A stretch of DNA of 35,656 bases from Fusobacteriota bacterium (lineage in GTDB: Bacteria > Fusobacteriota > Fusobacteriia > JAPLKR01), in the NCBI GenBank assembly GCA_026387965.1, contig JAPLKR010000101.1, positions 1 to 35,656 on the forward strand, read 5' to 3'. Of this stretch, positions 7,444 through 15,983 are shown piece after piece; position 1 is the first letter of the stretch; every line of letters starts with the position of its first letter. The translations under genes and the position numbers were made by a program. The notes below the pieces were generated by a model. That model saw nothing but the letters and a program-made list of their open reading frames with translations, was not told where the DNA came from and made no database searches.

Positions 7444-9030
7444 TTATTTATTAAGTTCTACAATTTCTGGTGTAATTTCAATAAATATTTTACGCGTTAT
7501 CTGAGTTTTAGAGCTTGATTTAAACAAATTACCAATCAGTGGCATAGATGAAAGTACCGGCACACTTGTGTTGTTCACGGTATCCTCTGAATGTTCAAGA
7601 CCACCTATAACAATTGTTTCACCATTTTTAACTCTAACAATTGTATCCGCTGTACTTCCTTTCGTCGACACCGTTTCTTGTTGTCCAGGAATAGTAATTT
7701 TATTAACCACAAAGGTACTTAGATTAGTCGAGATCGTTAGAATAATAGTTCCATCATTTTTTATCAGTGGCGTCACTTTGAGGGTTGTTCCTGCTGTTTG
7801 ATATAAAGGCTCTGTGGTAGTAATTTGTGTATTCGGATCAACAGTAGTCTTCGTTCCTACCACACGATTTTCCACTACATCTATATTAGCTGGTTCACCA
7901 TTTACTACCATAATATTAGGGGCAGAAACGACATTAGAGTCATCCACTGAGTTAAGTAGTTGAAAAGAACCAGAAAATCCGCCTCTTGAAAAAATAAATC
8001 CCAATTGTCCAATTGGGGGAACTAAAGGATTGGTAATGGTTGTTCCGCCCAATATTTGCATTGCTGTGTTTCCATTACTTAACTCGCTCCAATTAAATCC
8101 AAGCTTATTAGCCAGTGTGCTCGTCATATCCGTGATTTTTGCTCTAATTAATACCTGTTTAATGTTTTTATCCAAATTATCAGCCACAGCAATCGCTGTT
8201 TTAATATCTGTTGGATTTCCTTTAAGAATAATAATACTATTTTTACTGTCTACAATGGTGGTTAAATTTGGAAGAAGTTGCTTAAAAACGGTATTAACCC
8301 CCTCAATATCGGTATTATTTACATATAGAATTTTAGTTGATTGAATATTGCCACCATCATCTTCAACTACACCAATATCGCTATTGATCCCAGAATCTGT
8401 GGAGATAGTATTCACTTTCACCAAAGGTTTTCCCATATTAAAATTGATTCTTTGCTGCTTTCCTGTATAGGTAACAAGTTCTGAGACAGAGGCATAATTA
8501 GCCGCCGAAAGCCTCATAATATACTCCCCTTCAGAGAGACCATAAATCTTATAGACTCCAAACTTATCCGTTGTTACTGTTCCCTCGCTGCCATCTCCAA
8601 ACTTCAAACTTACGTTTGGAACGCCTTTTCCATAATAATCGACCACTTCCCCTGTGATATAATTTGAACCATTCGTTGAGCCACCCGATACATTTTGGGC
8701 AGCTAACTGAAAAATAACCCCACTACTTCCCGCGTTAGAAAGTGTTAAATTTAGCTGAGTTGAAATCATAGAAAGCACATCGTAAGCTGTCTCGCCCGGA
8801 GCTGTCATAAGTGAAAGTTGAAGGGGATTAACATTTGCGGTCGCTGTGATTTTCATATTATATACATATCCAAGTACATTTACAGCATCAGCCATTTGCA
8901 TATCTGTAAATTCAATTGTTTTGGGATATTTAGTATTTTTTAATTTAGCTATAACTCCTGGAGTCAGCGATTCAGAAAATAGCGCTAACGACAGTATAAG
9001 TAACATAATTGCAATCGCTATTTTTTTCAT
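7444..9030 (-). CDS. Secretin (PilQ/GspD family) with a carboxypeptidase-regulatory-like insert
   Basis: This 528-residue protein is the predicted outer-membrane gate for a type IV pilus or type II secretion-like machine. Order of parts: signal peptide (1-18); a short STN/N0-like domain (about 35-108, with TAYDVLSMISTQLNLTL); a 70-residue beta-sandwich of the CarboxypepD_reg type (about 126-200, with GKGVPNVSLKFGDG and GVYKIYGLSEGEYIMRL); an N1-like domain (about 228-295); then the secretin channel (about 295-528) with VVSAPNIMVVNGEPA, GTTLKVTPLI, VRVKNGETIVIGGL and PLIGNLFKSSS. It overlaps the preceding secreted-protein gene by 4 nt (ATGA) and ends at the operon terminator. The inserted domain is unusual between N0 and N1. 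Secretin identity is confident; pilus versus secretion role is not settled. Confidence 0.92.
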   Translation of the reverse strand: MKKIAIAIMLLILSLALFSESLTPGVIAKLKNTKYPKTIEFTDMQMADAVNVLGYVYNMKITATANVNPLQLSLMTAPGETAYDVLSMISTQLNLTLSNAGSSGVIFQLAAQNVSGGSTNGSNYITGEVVDYYGKGVPNVSLKFGDGSEGTVTTDKFGVYKIYGLSEGEYIMRLSAANYASVSELVTYTGKQQRINFNMGKPLVKVNTISTDSGINSDIGVVEDDGGNIQSTKILYVNNTDIEGVNTVFKQLLPNLTTIVDSKNSIIILKGNPTDIKTAIAVADNLDKNIKQVLIRAKITDMTSTLANKLGFNWSELSNGNTAMQILGGTTITNPLVPPIGQLGFIFSRGGFSGSFQLLNSVDDSNVVSAPNIMVVNGEPANIDVVENRVVGTKTTVDPNTQITTTEPLYQTAGTTLKVTPLIKNDGTIILTISTNLSTFVVNKITIPGQQETVSTKGSTADTIVRVKNGETIVIGGLEHSEDTVNNTSVPVLSSMPLIGNLFKSSSKTQITRKIFIEITPEIVELNK

Positions 9031-9467
9031 TGCGCTCCTCCTGTTTTAACTAAATAACTTACGTTATTGGTAGGATCTGTTATCATAATTCCATTTTGTG
9101 CTGCTGTGAACTTATATGTCACTCCATTAACTTTTATCATTTGAGTTCCAACAAGAATTTGACGCGAAACAGTGGTGCCATTTTGAATATGATAAAATGC
9201 GACATATTTTCCATTTTTATCTAGAACGTATACAATGTCAGAAATATATCCACTAATATTTTGAATTAGCAGATAATATGGACTATAAAACACATTTTTT
9301 ACCTTTCCATAATTCTGGCGTGTCTCATTCAATGTAGCGTTATTAATTCCTTGATATCCTATAGTAATCACCACACTATTTTGTTTTGTTGTAGCACTCC
9401 CACTTGCGGAAAAAGTGGCTAAGGAGAGTGTCAAAATAAACAAAAGCGTCAATGCTGTTTTCTTCAT
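9027..9467 (-). CDS. Small secreted protein at the PilP position
   Basis: This 146-residue protein has a clear Sec signal (MKKTALTLLFILTLSLATFSASG) and no lipobox cysteine. The mature part is rich in Asn, Thr, Ile and Val and looks all-beta. It lies between the PilO-like gene and the secretin, where canonical pilMNOPQ operons carry the lipoprotein PilP, and overlaps the secretin start by 4 nt, implying coupled translation. No sequence match to PilP is recognisable, so a role linking the inner-membrane PilNO complex to the secretin is inferred only from position. It could also be a pilotin-like or periplasmic chaperone protein. Confidence 0.7.
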   Translation of the reverse strand: MKKTALTLLFILTLSLATFSASGSATTKQNSVVITIGYQGINNATLNETRQNYGKVKNVFYSPYYLLIQNISGYISDIVYVLDKNGKYVAFYHIQNGTTVSRQILVGTQMIKVNGVTYKFTAAQNGIMITDPTNNVSYLVKTGGAQ

Positions 9468-9477
9468 AACTCCCCCT

Positions 9478-10041
9478 CTATTTTGTGTCCGCTTCTACTG
9501 TTAATGTTGCTCTAACTTTTCCATTACTCTCTTGTTCAATCACTACGTTATTTGATCCAATATACATCAGGTCATCTGAATTTTCTAACATATGAATATA
9601 TTCTAAAACTGAAATATAATTTCCCGAAATAACTAATGGATAGTCAATGGTCGTAAAAAAGTCTCCTGGAGTTGATGATTCTACTCCTATACTAACAATG
9701 TTAACTTTTAGCGTTTTTGAAAGATCGTAGATGTAATATTTTACGTCTTTTGAATTATTCCAAAGCATAGCATTTAAGCTGTTTTTCAAATTCATCGCTT
9801 GACCTGTTTTAGTCTCTTGTGACTGCTTCAAACTACTCATTCTACTACGTTCACTTGATAAGTTTTTTTGCAGCGTATCAAGCCGATTAGTGCTTTCTAC
9901 TAATTTCATTTTATTTGACATTGCGCTTGACACTAATGGATACATTGCCACAAAAGTAAGGCACACCAAAATAATAAAAAGAAAAAAAATCACAAGAGAT
10001 TGCTTTTCAACCGGTACTTTAATTTCTAATTTTTTACTCAT
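9478..10041 (-). CDS. PilO-like inner-membrane alignment protein
   Basis: This 187-residue bitopic protein has a short cytoplasmic N terminus (MSKKLEIKVPVEKQ), one membrane helix (about 16-38), a coiled-coil stretch (about 44-82: KLVESTNRLDTLQKNLSSERSR) and a C-terminal alpha/beta domain with the PilO-type pattern (SGNYISVLEYIHMLENSDDLMYI). GGAGGGG precedes its ATG, which lies inside the end of the PilN-like gene (8-nt overlap). PilO pairs with PilN in the periplasm to connect the cytoplasmic ATPase ring side to the secretin. Assignment rests on architecture plus order. Confidence 0.8.
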   Translation of the reverse strand: MSKKLEIKVPVEKQSLVIFFLFIILVCLTFVAMYPLVSSAMSNKMKLVESTNRLDTLQKNLSSERSRMSSLKQSQETKTGQAMNLKNSLNAMLWNNSKDVKYYIYDLSKTLKVNIVSIGVESSTPGDFFTTIDYPLVISGNYISVLEYIHMLENSDDLMYIGSNNVVIEQESNGKVRATLTVEADTK

Positions 10042-10696
10042 TTGCCCCTCCTTTTGTTCCTGTAGGTTGTGGAGGGTTAGCGGTTACCGACGCTACGCCT
10101 GTCGTATCCGTTGTTTCTTGAGGAAATGGGTTGGAAAGTATCAATATAACTTTAAAATTCCTAACATAATTTCCCCCTAAGTTACTACTTGAATCCAGAT
10201 CTTCTCTCACAACTCTTACTGAGGCAAATAAAGAATTTGAGCTTAATTGTTTTTCAAGAGTTACCAAATCATCTTCTACATACGCATCAGAAGACTCAAT
10301 TGTTTTACCTGCTAGAGTGATCTCTGTTGGTGTATAGGTGAAATTCGTAAACCAAACCTTTTGTGGCGTAGCATTGCCAACGGCTTTTAGTATTTCACTC
10401 ACTTGAGTACTGCTCTCTTTCTCTACAATGAGTTGCAGTGCATTCATCTCTTTGTCTAGTGAAGGATCCACTTTCCCATTAGATTTAATACCACTAATAT
10501 TATCTTGCATCATTTTCATTTTACTATTCACTTGGCTTAGTTCATCTTTAGACGTTTGATTGTTGATGAAAAGTATGCTGGCCATGATTAACTCTATCAC
10601 AACAAGTATAATAAAGAGACTAATGAAAAATTTTATTAGTCTTTTATTGATTCTTTTTTGTCTATACTCTCGACTGGTAAAATTGAGTTCTTTCAT
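10034..10696 (-). CDS. PilN-like inner-membrane protein
   Basis: This 220-residue protein begins with MKELNFTSREYRQKRINKR, equivalent to the PilN cytoplasmic motif that binds PilM, followed by one membrane helix (about 22-47), a coiled coil (about 48-90) and a periplasmic domain with VWFTNFTYTPTEITLAGKTIES, a typical PilN pattern. The C terminus is Pro/Thr/Gly rich (TTDTTGVASVTANPPQPTG), which is less usual. It sits between the PilM-like and PilO-like genes with GGGGGA before the ATG. Predicted role: inner-membrane alignment subcomplex. Confidence 0.85.
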   Translation of the reverse strand: MKELNFTSREYRQKRINKRLIKFFISLFIILVVIELIMASILFINNQTSKDELSQVNSKMKMMQDNISGIKSNGKVDPSLDKEMNALQLIVEKESSTQVSEILKAVGNATPQKVWFTNFTYTPTEITLAGKTIESSDAYVEDDLVTLEKQLSSNSLFASVRVVREDLDSSSNLGGNYVRNFKVILILSNPFPQETTDTTGVASVTANPPQPTGTKGGANE

Positions 10697-10705
10697 AACT
10701 TCCCC

Positions 10706-11794
10706 CTACTCCTTCAAAAATCCAACTAAACTATCGTAGAGAATAAACTCATCACTATTTTTTAGTTTAGACGAGAATTTTTTCGAATAGTCCGCTTTTA
10801 TAATCTTATAATTCCTACCTTGTCTGAGTGCTATTTGACTCAAAAATTCAAGAATACCCTTTTGTTCGACCACTCCTCCAGTAATAATAACCCAATCAAT
10901 AAATTGCTTTGAGTTGTTTTTTTCATAAATTTCGATAATACTCTCTATTTGTTCAAAATTATCTTGTATTAGATGTTTGAAATCTGTAAATACACCATAG
11001 TATGAATTGGTAGCTGGTAAGTCAACCATCAAGTCAAACTCTCTTTTTACCACTTCCGCAACTTCTGAGTTAACAGAAAGATACTCTTGTATAAGGGTAT
11101 TTCCTTCATTAGAACCGAGTGCAGCGGTACGATAATATTTACACTCTCGCCCCACTTCAATCAATATTTTGGTATTGCCTCCACCTAAATTAACCAATAC
11201 CCCAGATTTATAAAGTGGTAAACCTATTAACACTTTTTGCTGGAGTAATACCAAAGAGAGTGGATAGACCGTCGGGGTCACCATAATCGGAAAAAGTTTT
11301 AGTTTTTCTAACAGTGTGACGTAATGCTCTTTCATTTCAATACTCAGAGCGAACGCCTGTACTTCTTCTTTTTTACTCTCCACATCTGCAATATCTAAAT
11401 ATTTAATCTCATACAGCGACGCATCAAAGTTATATACTTTTTCTTCAAGTTCCGAACGTATAAGTTCTAACTTCTCCTCTTCGCTCTCTGTTTTGAAAAT
11501 GATTAAATTCGAAATAATGAAAATTGTATCGGGAAGTACCAATGCCACATCATGCAAAACAAGCCCCATGGATTTAACCACTGGGGCTAGAACAGATATA
11601 AACTCTTCCTCGTCTAGAATTGCACCTTGTTTATACACTTCCTGTGAAAAAGGTACTCTCTGCATTTTTTCAATTTGATTGCATCCTTGACTGTATTTTA
11701 CGATTTTAATACAATTAGAACCAAACTCAATTCCGCCCTCTAAACTTCCTGTAAGATAGCTTTTTAATCCACTTAAAATCGTCGATTTGCCCAT
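10706..11794 (-). CDS. PilM-like actin-fold ATPase
   Basis: This cytoplasmic protein of about 362 residues has the FtsA/PilM actin-like fold: phosphate-1 region GGIEFGSNCIKIVKY near the N terminus, VLVNLGGGNTKILIEV in the middle, and VIITGGVVEQKGILEFL near the end. PilM binds ATP and the N-terminal tail of PilN. The frame is open ten codons upstream to 11824, but ATG 11794 is preferred because AGAGGGGAT lies directly in front of it while the upstream ATG has no ribosome site and lies inside a stem-loop. It heads the PilMNO-like set, followed by PilN after 9 nt. Confidence 0.85.
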   Translation of the reverse strand: MGKSTILSGLKSYLTGSLEGGIEFGSNCIKIVKYSQGCNQIEKMQRVPFSQEVYKQGAILDEEEFISVLAPVVKSMGLVLHDVALVLPDTIFIISNLIIFKTESEEEKLELIRSELEEKVYNFDASLYEIKYLDIADVESKKEEVQAFALSIEMKEHYVTLLEKLKLFPIMVTPTVYPLSLVLLQQKVLIGLPLYKSGVLVNLGGGNTKILIEVGRECKYYRTAALGSNEGNTLIQEYLSVNSEVAEVVKREFDLMVDLPATNSYYGVFTDFKHLIQDNFEQIESIIEIYEKNNSKQFIDWVIITGGVVEQKGILEFLSQIALRQGRNYKIIKADYSKKFSSKLKNSDEFILYDSLVGFLKE

Positions 11795-11808
11795 ATATCC
11801 CCTCTTTG

Positions 11809-11845
11809 CCTTAGAAGACTCCAAAATGGTAGGAGTCCTCTAAGG
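11809..11845 (-). promoter_or_regulatory. Intercistronic stem-loop before the PilM-like gene
   Basis: Arms 11809-11822 and 11832-11845 pair over 14 bp with one G-U-compatible mismatch around a 9-nt loop. No T tract follows on the minus strand, so it is not a normal terminator. It ends about 14 nt before the PilM-like ATG and could affect mRNA processing or translation. Confidence 0.55.
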
Positions 11846-11850
11846 TGTTG

Positions 11851-14100
11851 TTATTGGTTAAACATCATATCTAAAGAAGCGCTGCCTGTTACTGATGGGT
11901 TGTTACTTGTTATTGTAACACGAATTGTATTTCTATCCAACTGGGTAATTTGTAAAATAGGGGTAATTTGTCCCGCTGTACACGTAATTGTAATAGTTTC
12001 CCCTGTGCTTACCGAAGCACTTTTTGACTCCCCAGGTTGAATAGAAAATAGAGCTGAGTTCCCAGTCGCTGTTACCGACGGAAGTATAGATGTTTCATTA
12101 AATTTAAGAGTACTGGTGAAATTTCCTCCCATCATATTAGCTGAGCTTAAGATCGAAATTTTTCCATTTTGCCCAATCGAAATAGGAGAAGCAGCAGCTG
12201 TTTCTACCGTTGTTGGAGCTGTTCCCGTTGAACTACTTGTCGTCTCACTTAAGAGCCCAATTTGTCTGTCGATTGAACTCACAACAGGAATCGTTCCAAG
12301 TGTTGTAATCGAATTAATAATTGTTCCTGAATTAAAAAACAGTATATATTTATCGGATGTTTCTTTAATTGTAGCGCTGCTGATTTTACTGAGTTCTGAA
12401 TTAATTGCGTTATTGATAAGTTTTACCTGGGCTATTGAATCAATAAGTTTCGATTTATTGGAACTTAAATTGGCATTCGTGGTAGACAATAGATATGCTT
12501 TTGAAACCGATTCCATAGAATTAGTGTCCGCTGGATCTGAAACGATATCTAGCACTCTATTTACCCTTACAGAAATGATGTTCAAACTTGCTTTAGTTGA
12601 ACTCGATATCCCTGGTGTTTGAGAAAGCTGTCCAAGAATTAAGAGTTGAACCTTATACTCTTCTCCGAGCGTTCTAATGCTATTTAAAAGCATCATAGCC
12701 TTTTGGGTCTGCGCGGTATCAGAATTTACATTGATTTTATTAATTGAATAATCACTCGCATTTTTTAAGTCAACCAAATCACCATGTAGCTCCGCGATGG
12801 ATTTTGGAATTTTGCTTGCTTCTTGCTGAGCTTGATTAACTTGTGTGGACGCTACGTTAACTTCCTGTGATAAGTTTTGATGGCTCATTACATCCACATT
12901 ATCATAAGAACTTACAAGTGTTTTATCTGTAGCTTGAAGAAGTGCCCATATCTGAAATAAATTATTGTAAGCTGTGGTAATAGGGGCTGTCTCTTCTAAT
13001 GTCGTTGGGGTTTGAAGTTTTAAACTAATATTGGGTACCTCTCCTTTTGTAACACGCTGCACTATTAGATTAGCATTCGTAACCGTTAAACTAGAAAGTG
13101 GGCCATCAAGCGTTTCAGTATACGTATATTTGTAGTATTTATCTCCAAAAGTTACTCCAAAAATTTCACTTCCACTAATTTTTACGTACTTTGTGAATTC
13201 TAATTTTACATCGTTCATGCCAGTTGTGTTAGTTATTGTTGTTTTAGTTAAATAAGGTGTCGCATCACCCTCCCATCTATATAAACTGTAAGCCGGTCCG
13301 CCCGGTAGCCATCCATTATCTTCATAATATGTAAATGTTGGTTGAAGCGCTTTCCAAAAACTTGCCTTTTTTGGAGGATTAGGCAAAGCGGAATTAGACG
13401 TAGACTGCCCTGATCTGTAATTATTATAATAAGTCGTGTTCGGATTATTATCATAGTAATATATAATGTCATTCTGTTTATATGTTTTGGTTTTGTTCCA
13501 AACAACAAAGTTAGTAAACTGTGACGGTACACTCTGTGGAATTGCTTTAGATGGGTCTTCTGTTACTGTTCCATTTGCGTCCAACATTTCTGACGTCGAA
13601 GTGGTTTTTGTAGTTATAACCCCTGTAATTAAACTTCCATTACTTATAACTACACCATTAACTTTAGTAAGGACATACCCACCAATTGAACTAATATTCG
13701 TTTGTGTAGAAAATGTGGCAAGATTTTGAATTTCAGAATGTTTTGGAACGCCATTTGTACTCTCCCAGCCTGCTCCTGGAAAATAATCCGTCATTTTAGA
13801 AATTGTTGTTCCAAGGGATGAATCAAAATACTCATGACTACTTGTGAGAAGAATTGGATAAAATTTGTAGTAACTATCGCGCTCATTTCCCTCAATGGTA
13901 TAACTGACTGCTTTTTTCATCTCAAATGCAGCCAGTTGGCTCTCTTCGTTATTCTCTTGATAAGTTTTTGCATTGGTTTTATTGCTTTGACTTCTTTTTG
14001 CTTGCATTTGAACATAGGATATCGATCCTACTCCCAATATTAATACCAAGGCTATTATGACACTGACTACGGCGAGTGTCGAACCTCTATTATTTTTCAT
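11851..14100 (-). CDS. Very large pilin-like surface protein with a carbohydrate-binding-like module
   Basis: This 749-residue protein starts MKNNRGSTLAVVSVIIALVLIL: a prepilin-type leader with cleavage expected after G6 and a hydrophobic helix, but no Glu at mature position 5, as in PilX/GspK-type tip pilins. Residues about 201-252 (W201, KTYKQNDIIYYY, then YRSG and W249) resemble a CBM5/12 chitin-binding-type module. About 400-600 is helical and coiled-coil prone, and the C terminus (about 640-749) is a Ser/Thr-rich beta domain. Typical minor pilins are 150-300 residues, so this one is several times larger. It has its own promoter behind a terminator and precedes pilM. A tip or adhesin role is inference. 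Confidence 0.7.
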   Translation of the reverse strand: MKNNRGSTLAVVSVIIALVLILGVGSISYVQMQAKRSQSNKTNAKTYQENNEESQLAAFEMKKAVSYTIEGNERDSYYKFYPILLTSSHEYFDSSLGTTISKMTDYFPGAGWESTNGVPKHSEIQNLATFSTQTNISSIGGYVLTKVNGVVISNGSLITGVITTKTTSTSEMLDANGTVTEDPSKAIPQSVPSQFTNFVVWNKTKTYKQNDIIYYYDNNPNTTYYNNYRSGQSTSNSALPNPPKKASFWKALQPTFTYYEDNGWLPGGPAYSLYRWEGDATPYLTKTTITNTTGMNDVKLEFTKYVKISGSEIFGVTFGDKYYKYTYTETLDGPLSSLTVTNANLIVQRVTKGEVPNISLKLQTPTTLEETAPITTAYNNLFQIWALLQATDKTLVSSYDNVDVMSHQNLSQEVNVASTQVNQAQQEASKIPKSIAELHGDLVDLKNASDYSINKINVNSDTAQTQKAMMLLNSIRTLGEEYKVQLLILGQLSQTPGISSSTKASLNIISVRVNRVLDIVSDPADTNSMESVSKAYLLSTTNANLSSNKSKLIDSIAQVKLINNAINSELSKISSATIKETSDKYILFFNSGTIINSITTLGTIPVVSSIDRQIGLLSETTSSSTGTAPTTVETAAASPISIGQNGKISILSSANMMGGNFTSTLKFNETSILPSVTATGNSALFSIQPGESKSASVSTGETITITCTAGQITPILQITQLDRNTIRVTITSNNPSVTGSASLDMMFNQ

Positions 14101-14154
14101 AGCTCCCCCTCAATAACGAAACTATCCTACTCTTTATTTACTCTTTGTACTCTA

Positions 14155-14163
14155 AGTATACCA
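14155..14163 (-). promoter_or_regulatory. Extended -10 promoter before the large pilin-like gene
   Basis: Minus-strand TGGTATACT (14163-14155) lies about 55 nt upstream of ATG 14100. A convincing -35 at 17 nt is not seen. It would start a second unit: large pilin, PilM, PilN, PilO, small secreted protein, secretin. Confidence 0.5.
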
Positions 14164-14202
14164 AAAAAAACATTATTTTTCACCAATTGTTCACGTATTA
14201 AT

Positions 14203-14240
14203 AAAAAAAAATTCTTACTCACGTTAAAATGAATAAGAAT
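14203..14240 (-). terminator. Terminator inside the pilus cluster
   Basis: Arms 14211-14221 and 14230-14240 pair over 11 bp (one G-U wobble), followed on the minus strand by eight T residues (14210-14203). It separates the minor-prepilin genes from the large pilin gene. The rest of the 249-nt gap shows nothing further recognisable. Confidence 0.75.
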
Positions 14241-14349
14241 TCTTGTTTTTTTATTGAATTTATTGGCTTTGAAACTTCTTTCTTAAAGCTTTATTTCTTA
14301 AAATTAATGTACTTTGTGTGACACCAACATTTTATACAGTTAATAATAG

Positions 14350-15381
14350 CTACTGTTCGAAGCTTGTTAAGGTGTTACTGAGTTCAACGCTTCTGCTTTT
14401 ATCCGACGCTTGCTCTTTTCCACTAAGTGTTACTACTACCGATTTTCCAGCAGTAATGGTGTATGGAACTTCAATAAACGAATTGGTACCAAGTTTGATT
14501 TGCGTCGTTGTAGAAATATTGGCTAAACTAACTTTTAACGCACCATCGCTAAATGTTGATGGGAATGCCCCTGACACCACATTAGCCAAGGAGCTGCCGC
14601 TTATGGCATTCACTGCACCGCTTGTAATAGTCATATCTCTGTAAGCCTCTGTTCTTATGCTCGAAAAGCTTGTGGTACCAAAACTACCCGTTTGATTTAG
14701 ATATGTTATAGTTAAGCTCATTACAGCATTGTTGCTTCCTAGTGTAGATATATTAAGTACTACTTTTGTATCATTCGTTCCAGAAATTTTGCTCCCTATT
14801 AATACGCCCGGCAAACTATATGTTTGTGTTGATGCATTATAGGTATTTGTATACTCATCATAATACTGAAAAATTTTGGTTTGCCCTGGAAATATAACTG
14901 TTTCCGGAAGATAAAATTTATTTGTAGACAATACTATAAACTTTAATGCGCCACTTCCATTTAGTTTGTCATATATAATTTCTGGAGCCACTTGAGTGGG
15001 GTTTATGTCGGTTAATGCTACCGTTTTGCCTACGCAGTAACCTATGAGTTCACTTGGATTACTTGTACTTTGCATTAAATATAACAAATAAGGCTTTACT
15101 ATTTTTTTACTGGTATCGGTATCTGATAATTCTCTGCTATTTGGTTTTACTTTTAAATAAATTTGAGTATTGGAAACTTTACAAACATAATAACTTCGCT
15201 CTACCTGTCGCTCCATGGCATTCATAGCCGTTATTACTCCTTCGTTTCGAAGCGATGAAGCTGTAGATTTTTGAAAGGATTTATTTAAATTATAAATGGT
15301 TGTTACCACCGCGCCTATCAAAATTCCGATAATCGCAATTCCAATCAAAAGTTCAACCAGTGTAAATCCTTTTTTTTTCAT
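14350..15381 (-). CDS. Minor prepilin (type IV pilus/type II secretion pseudopilin)
   Basis: This 343-residue protein has a textbook class III signal, MKKKG/FTLVELLIGIAIIGILIG, with G5 before the cleavage site and Glu at mature position 5, so the neighbouring prepilin peptidase should cleave and N-methylate it. The N-terminal helix is followed by the PilW/GspJ-like motif GVITAMNAMERQVERSYYVC and a large beta-rich globular part. Size and placement after a PilV/GspI-like gene fit a PilW/GspJ-type minor pilin. Only 8 nt separate it from the preceding gene, so the two are likely co-translated. It is followed by a terminator. Confidence 0.85.
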   Translation of the reverse strand: MKKKGFTLVELLIGIAIIGILIGAVVTTIYNLNKSFQKSTASSLRNEGVITAMNAMERQVERSYYVCKVSNTQIYLKVKPNSRELSDTDTSKKIVKPYLLYLMQSTSNPSELIGYCVGKTVALTDINPTQVAPEIIYDKLNGSGALKFIVLSTNKFYLPETVIFPGQTKIFQYYDEYTNTYNASTQTYSLPGVLIGSKISGTNDTKVVLNISTLGSNNAVMSLTITYLNQTGSFGTTSFSSIRTEAYRDMTITSGAVNAISGSSLANVVSGAFPSTFSDGALKVSLANISTTTQIKLGTNSFIEVPYTITAGKSVVVTLSGKEQASDKSRSVELSNTLTSFEQ

Positions 15382-15389
15382 ACTTCCCC

Positions 15390-15938
15390 CTAGGTTGTCG
15401 TATCGAGTTTCGTTGTCTCTCGAATTTCCGGGATAACAAAGTCTACAACGGCACTTTTAGAAGAGTTTCCTTTAAGGCTCCAATTTACCATAACTTTACC
15501 TGAAATAAAATTCTGACTTGCCTGATCGTTAGAATATATAGCCGTTCCGTCTGCTAGTGTTGGGGTGACTTTATTAAGTATAATCTTTACCGAAAGCTTT
15601 AAAGGAGATATGCCTAAATTTTTAATTTTAACCATATCATTGACATTATTACCTAATTCGAAATCTTGTGTGAAGTTATCACCTATGGTCCAATCGTTGT
15701 TGATTTTATAGACCTTTTGGAATCCACTGCTACCCGCTTTAGTGTTAAGAAAAGTATATCCTTTTTGTTGTACTAAGTTTGAAATCGTTTGTGCTACCTC
15801 AATACCTTTTGTGCGATAGACATTTTCTGTTTGTGCTTTAAATACGCTATCATAAATAGCCAGTAAAGAGAGCATGACCATGAGTAAAATGAGTATAGCT
15901 ATAATACTTTCTAAAAGAATGGATCCCCTTTTTTTCAT
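15390..15938 (-). CDS. Minor prepilin, PilV/GspI-like
   Basis: About 182 residues starting at ATG 15938, chosen because GAGGGGGTG stands just in front and the leader MKKRG/SILLESIIAIL then has normal length. An open frame 12 codons longer (to 15974) gives an unlikely extension. Cleavage after G5 leaves Ser1 and Glu5, which is compatible with prepilin peptidase. The hydrophobic helix continues to about residue 35 and is followed by a beta-rich domain (VMVNWSLKGNSSKSAVVDFVIPE). It is placed between the peptidase gene and the larger minor pilin, as in many minor-pilin operons. Confidence 0.8.
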   Translation of the reverse strand: MKKRGSILLESIIAILILLMVMLSLLAIYDSVFKAQTENVYRTKGIEVAQTISNLVQQKGYTFLNTKAGSSGFQKVYKINNDWTIGDNFTQDFELGNNVNDMVKIKNLGISPLKLSVKIILNKVTPTLADGTAIYSNDQASQNFISGKVMVNWSLKGNSSKSAVVDFVIPEIRETTKLDTTT

Positions 15939-15983
15939 AATCACCCCCTCTTTATCAATAATAATAGAAAACATGATGCTTGT

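Noticed and set aside
12116-12622. A 168-codon rightward open frame
   Set aside because: It is antisense to the large pilin-like gene, has no ribosome site or family features, and is a frame shadow.
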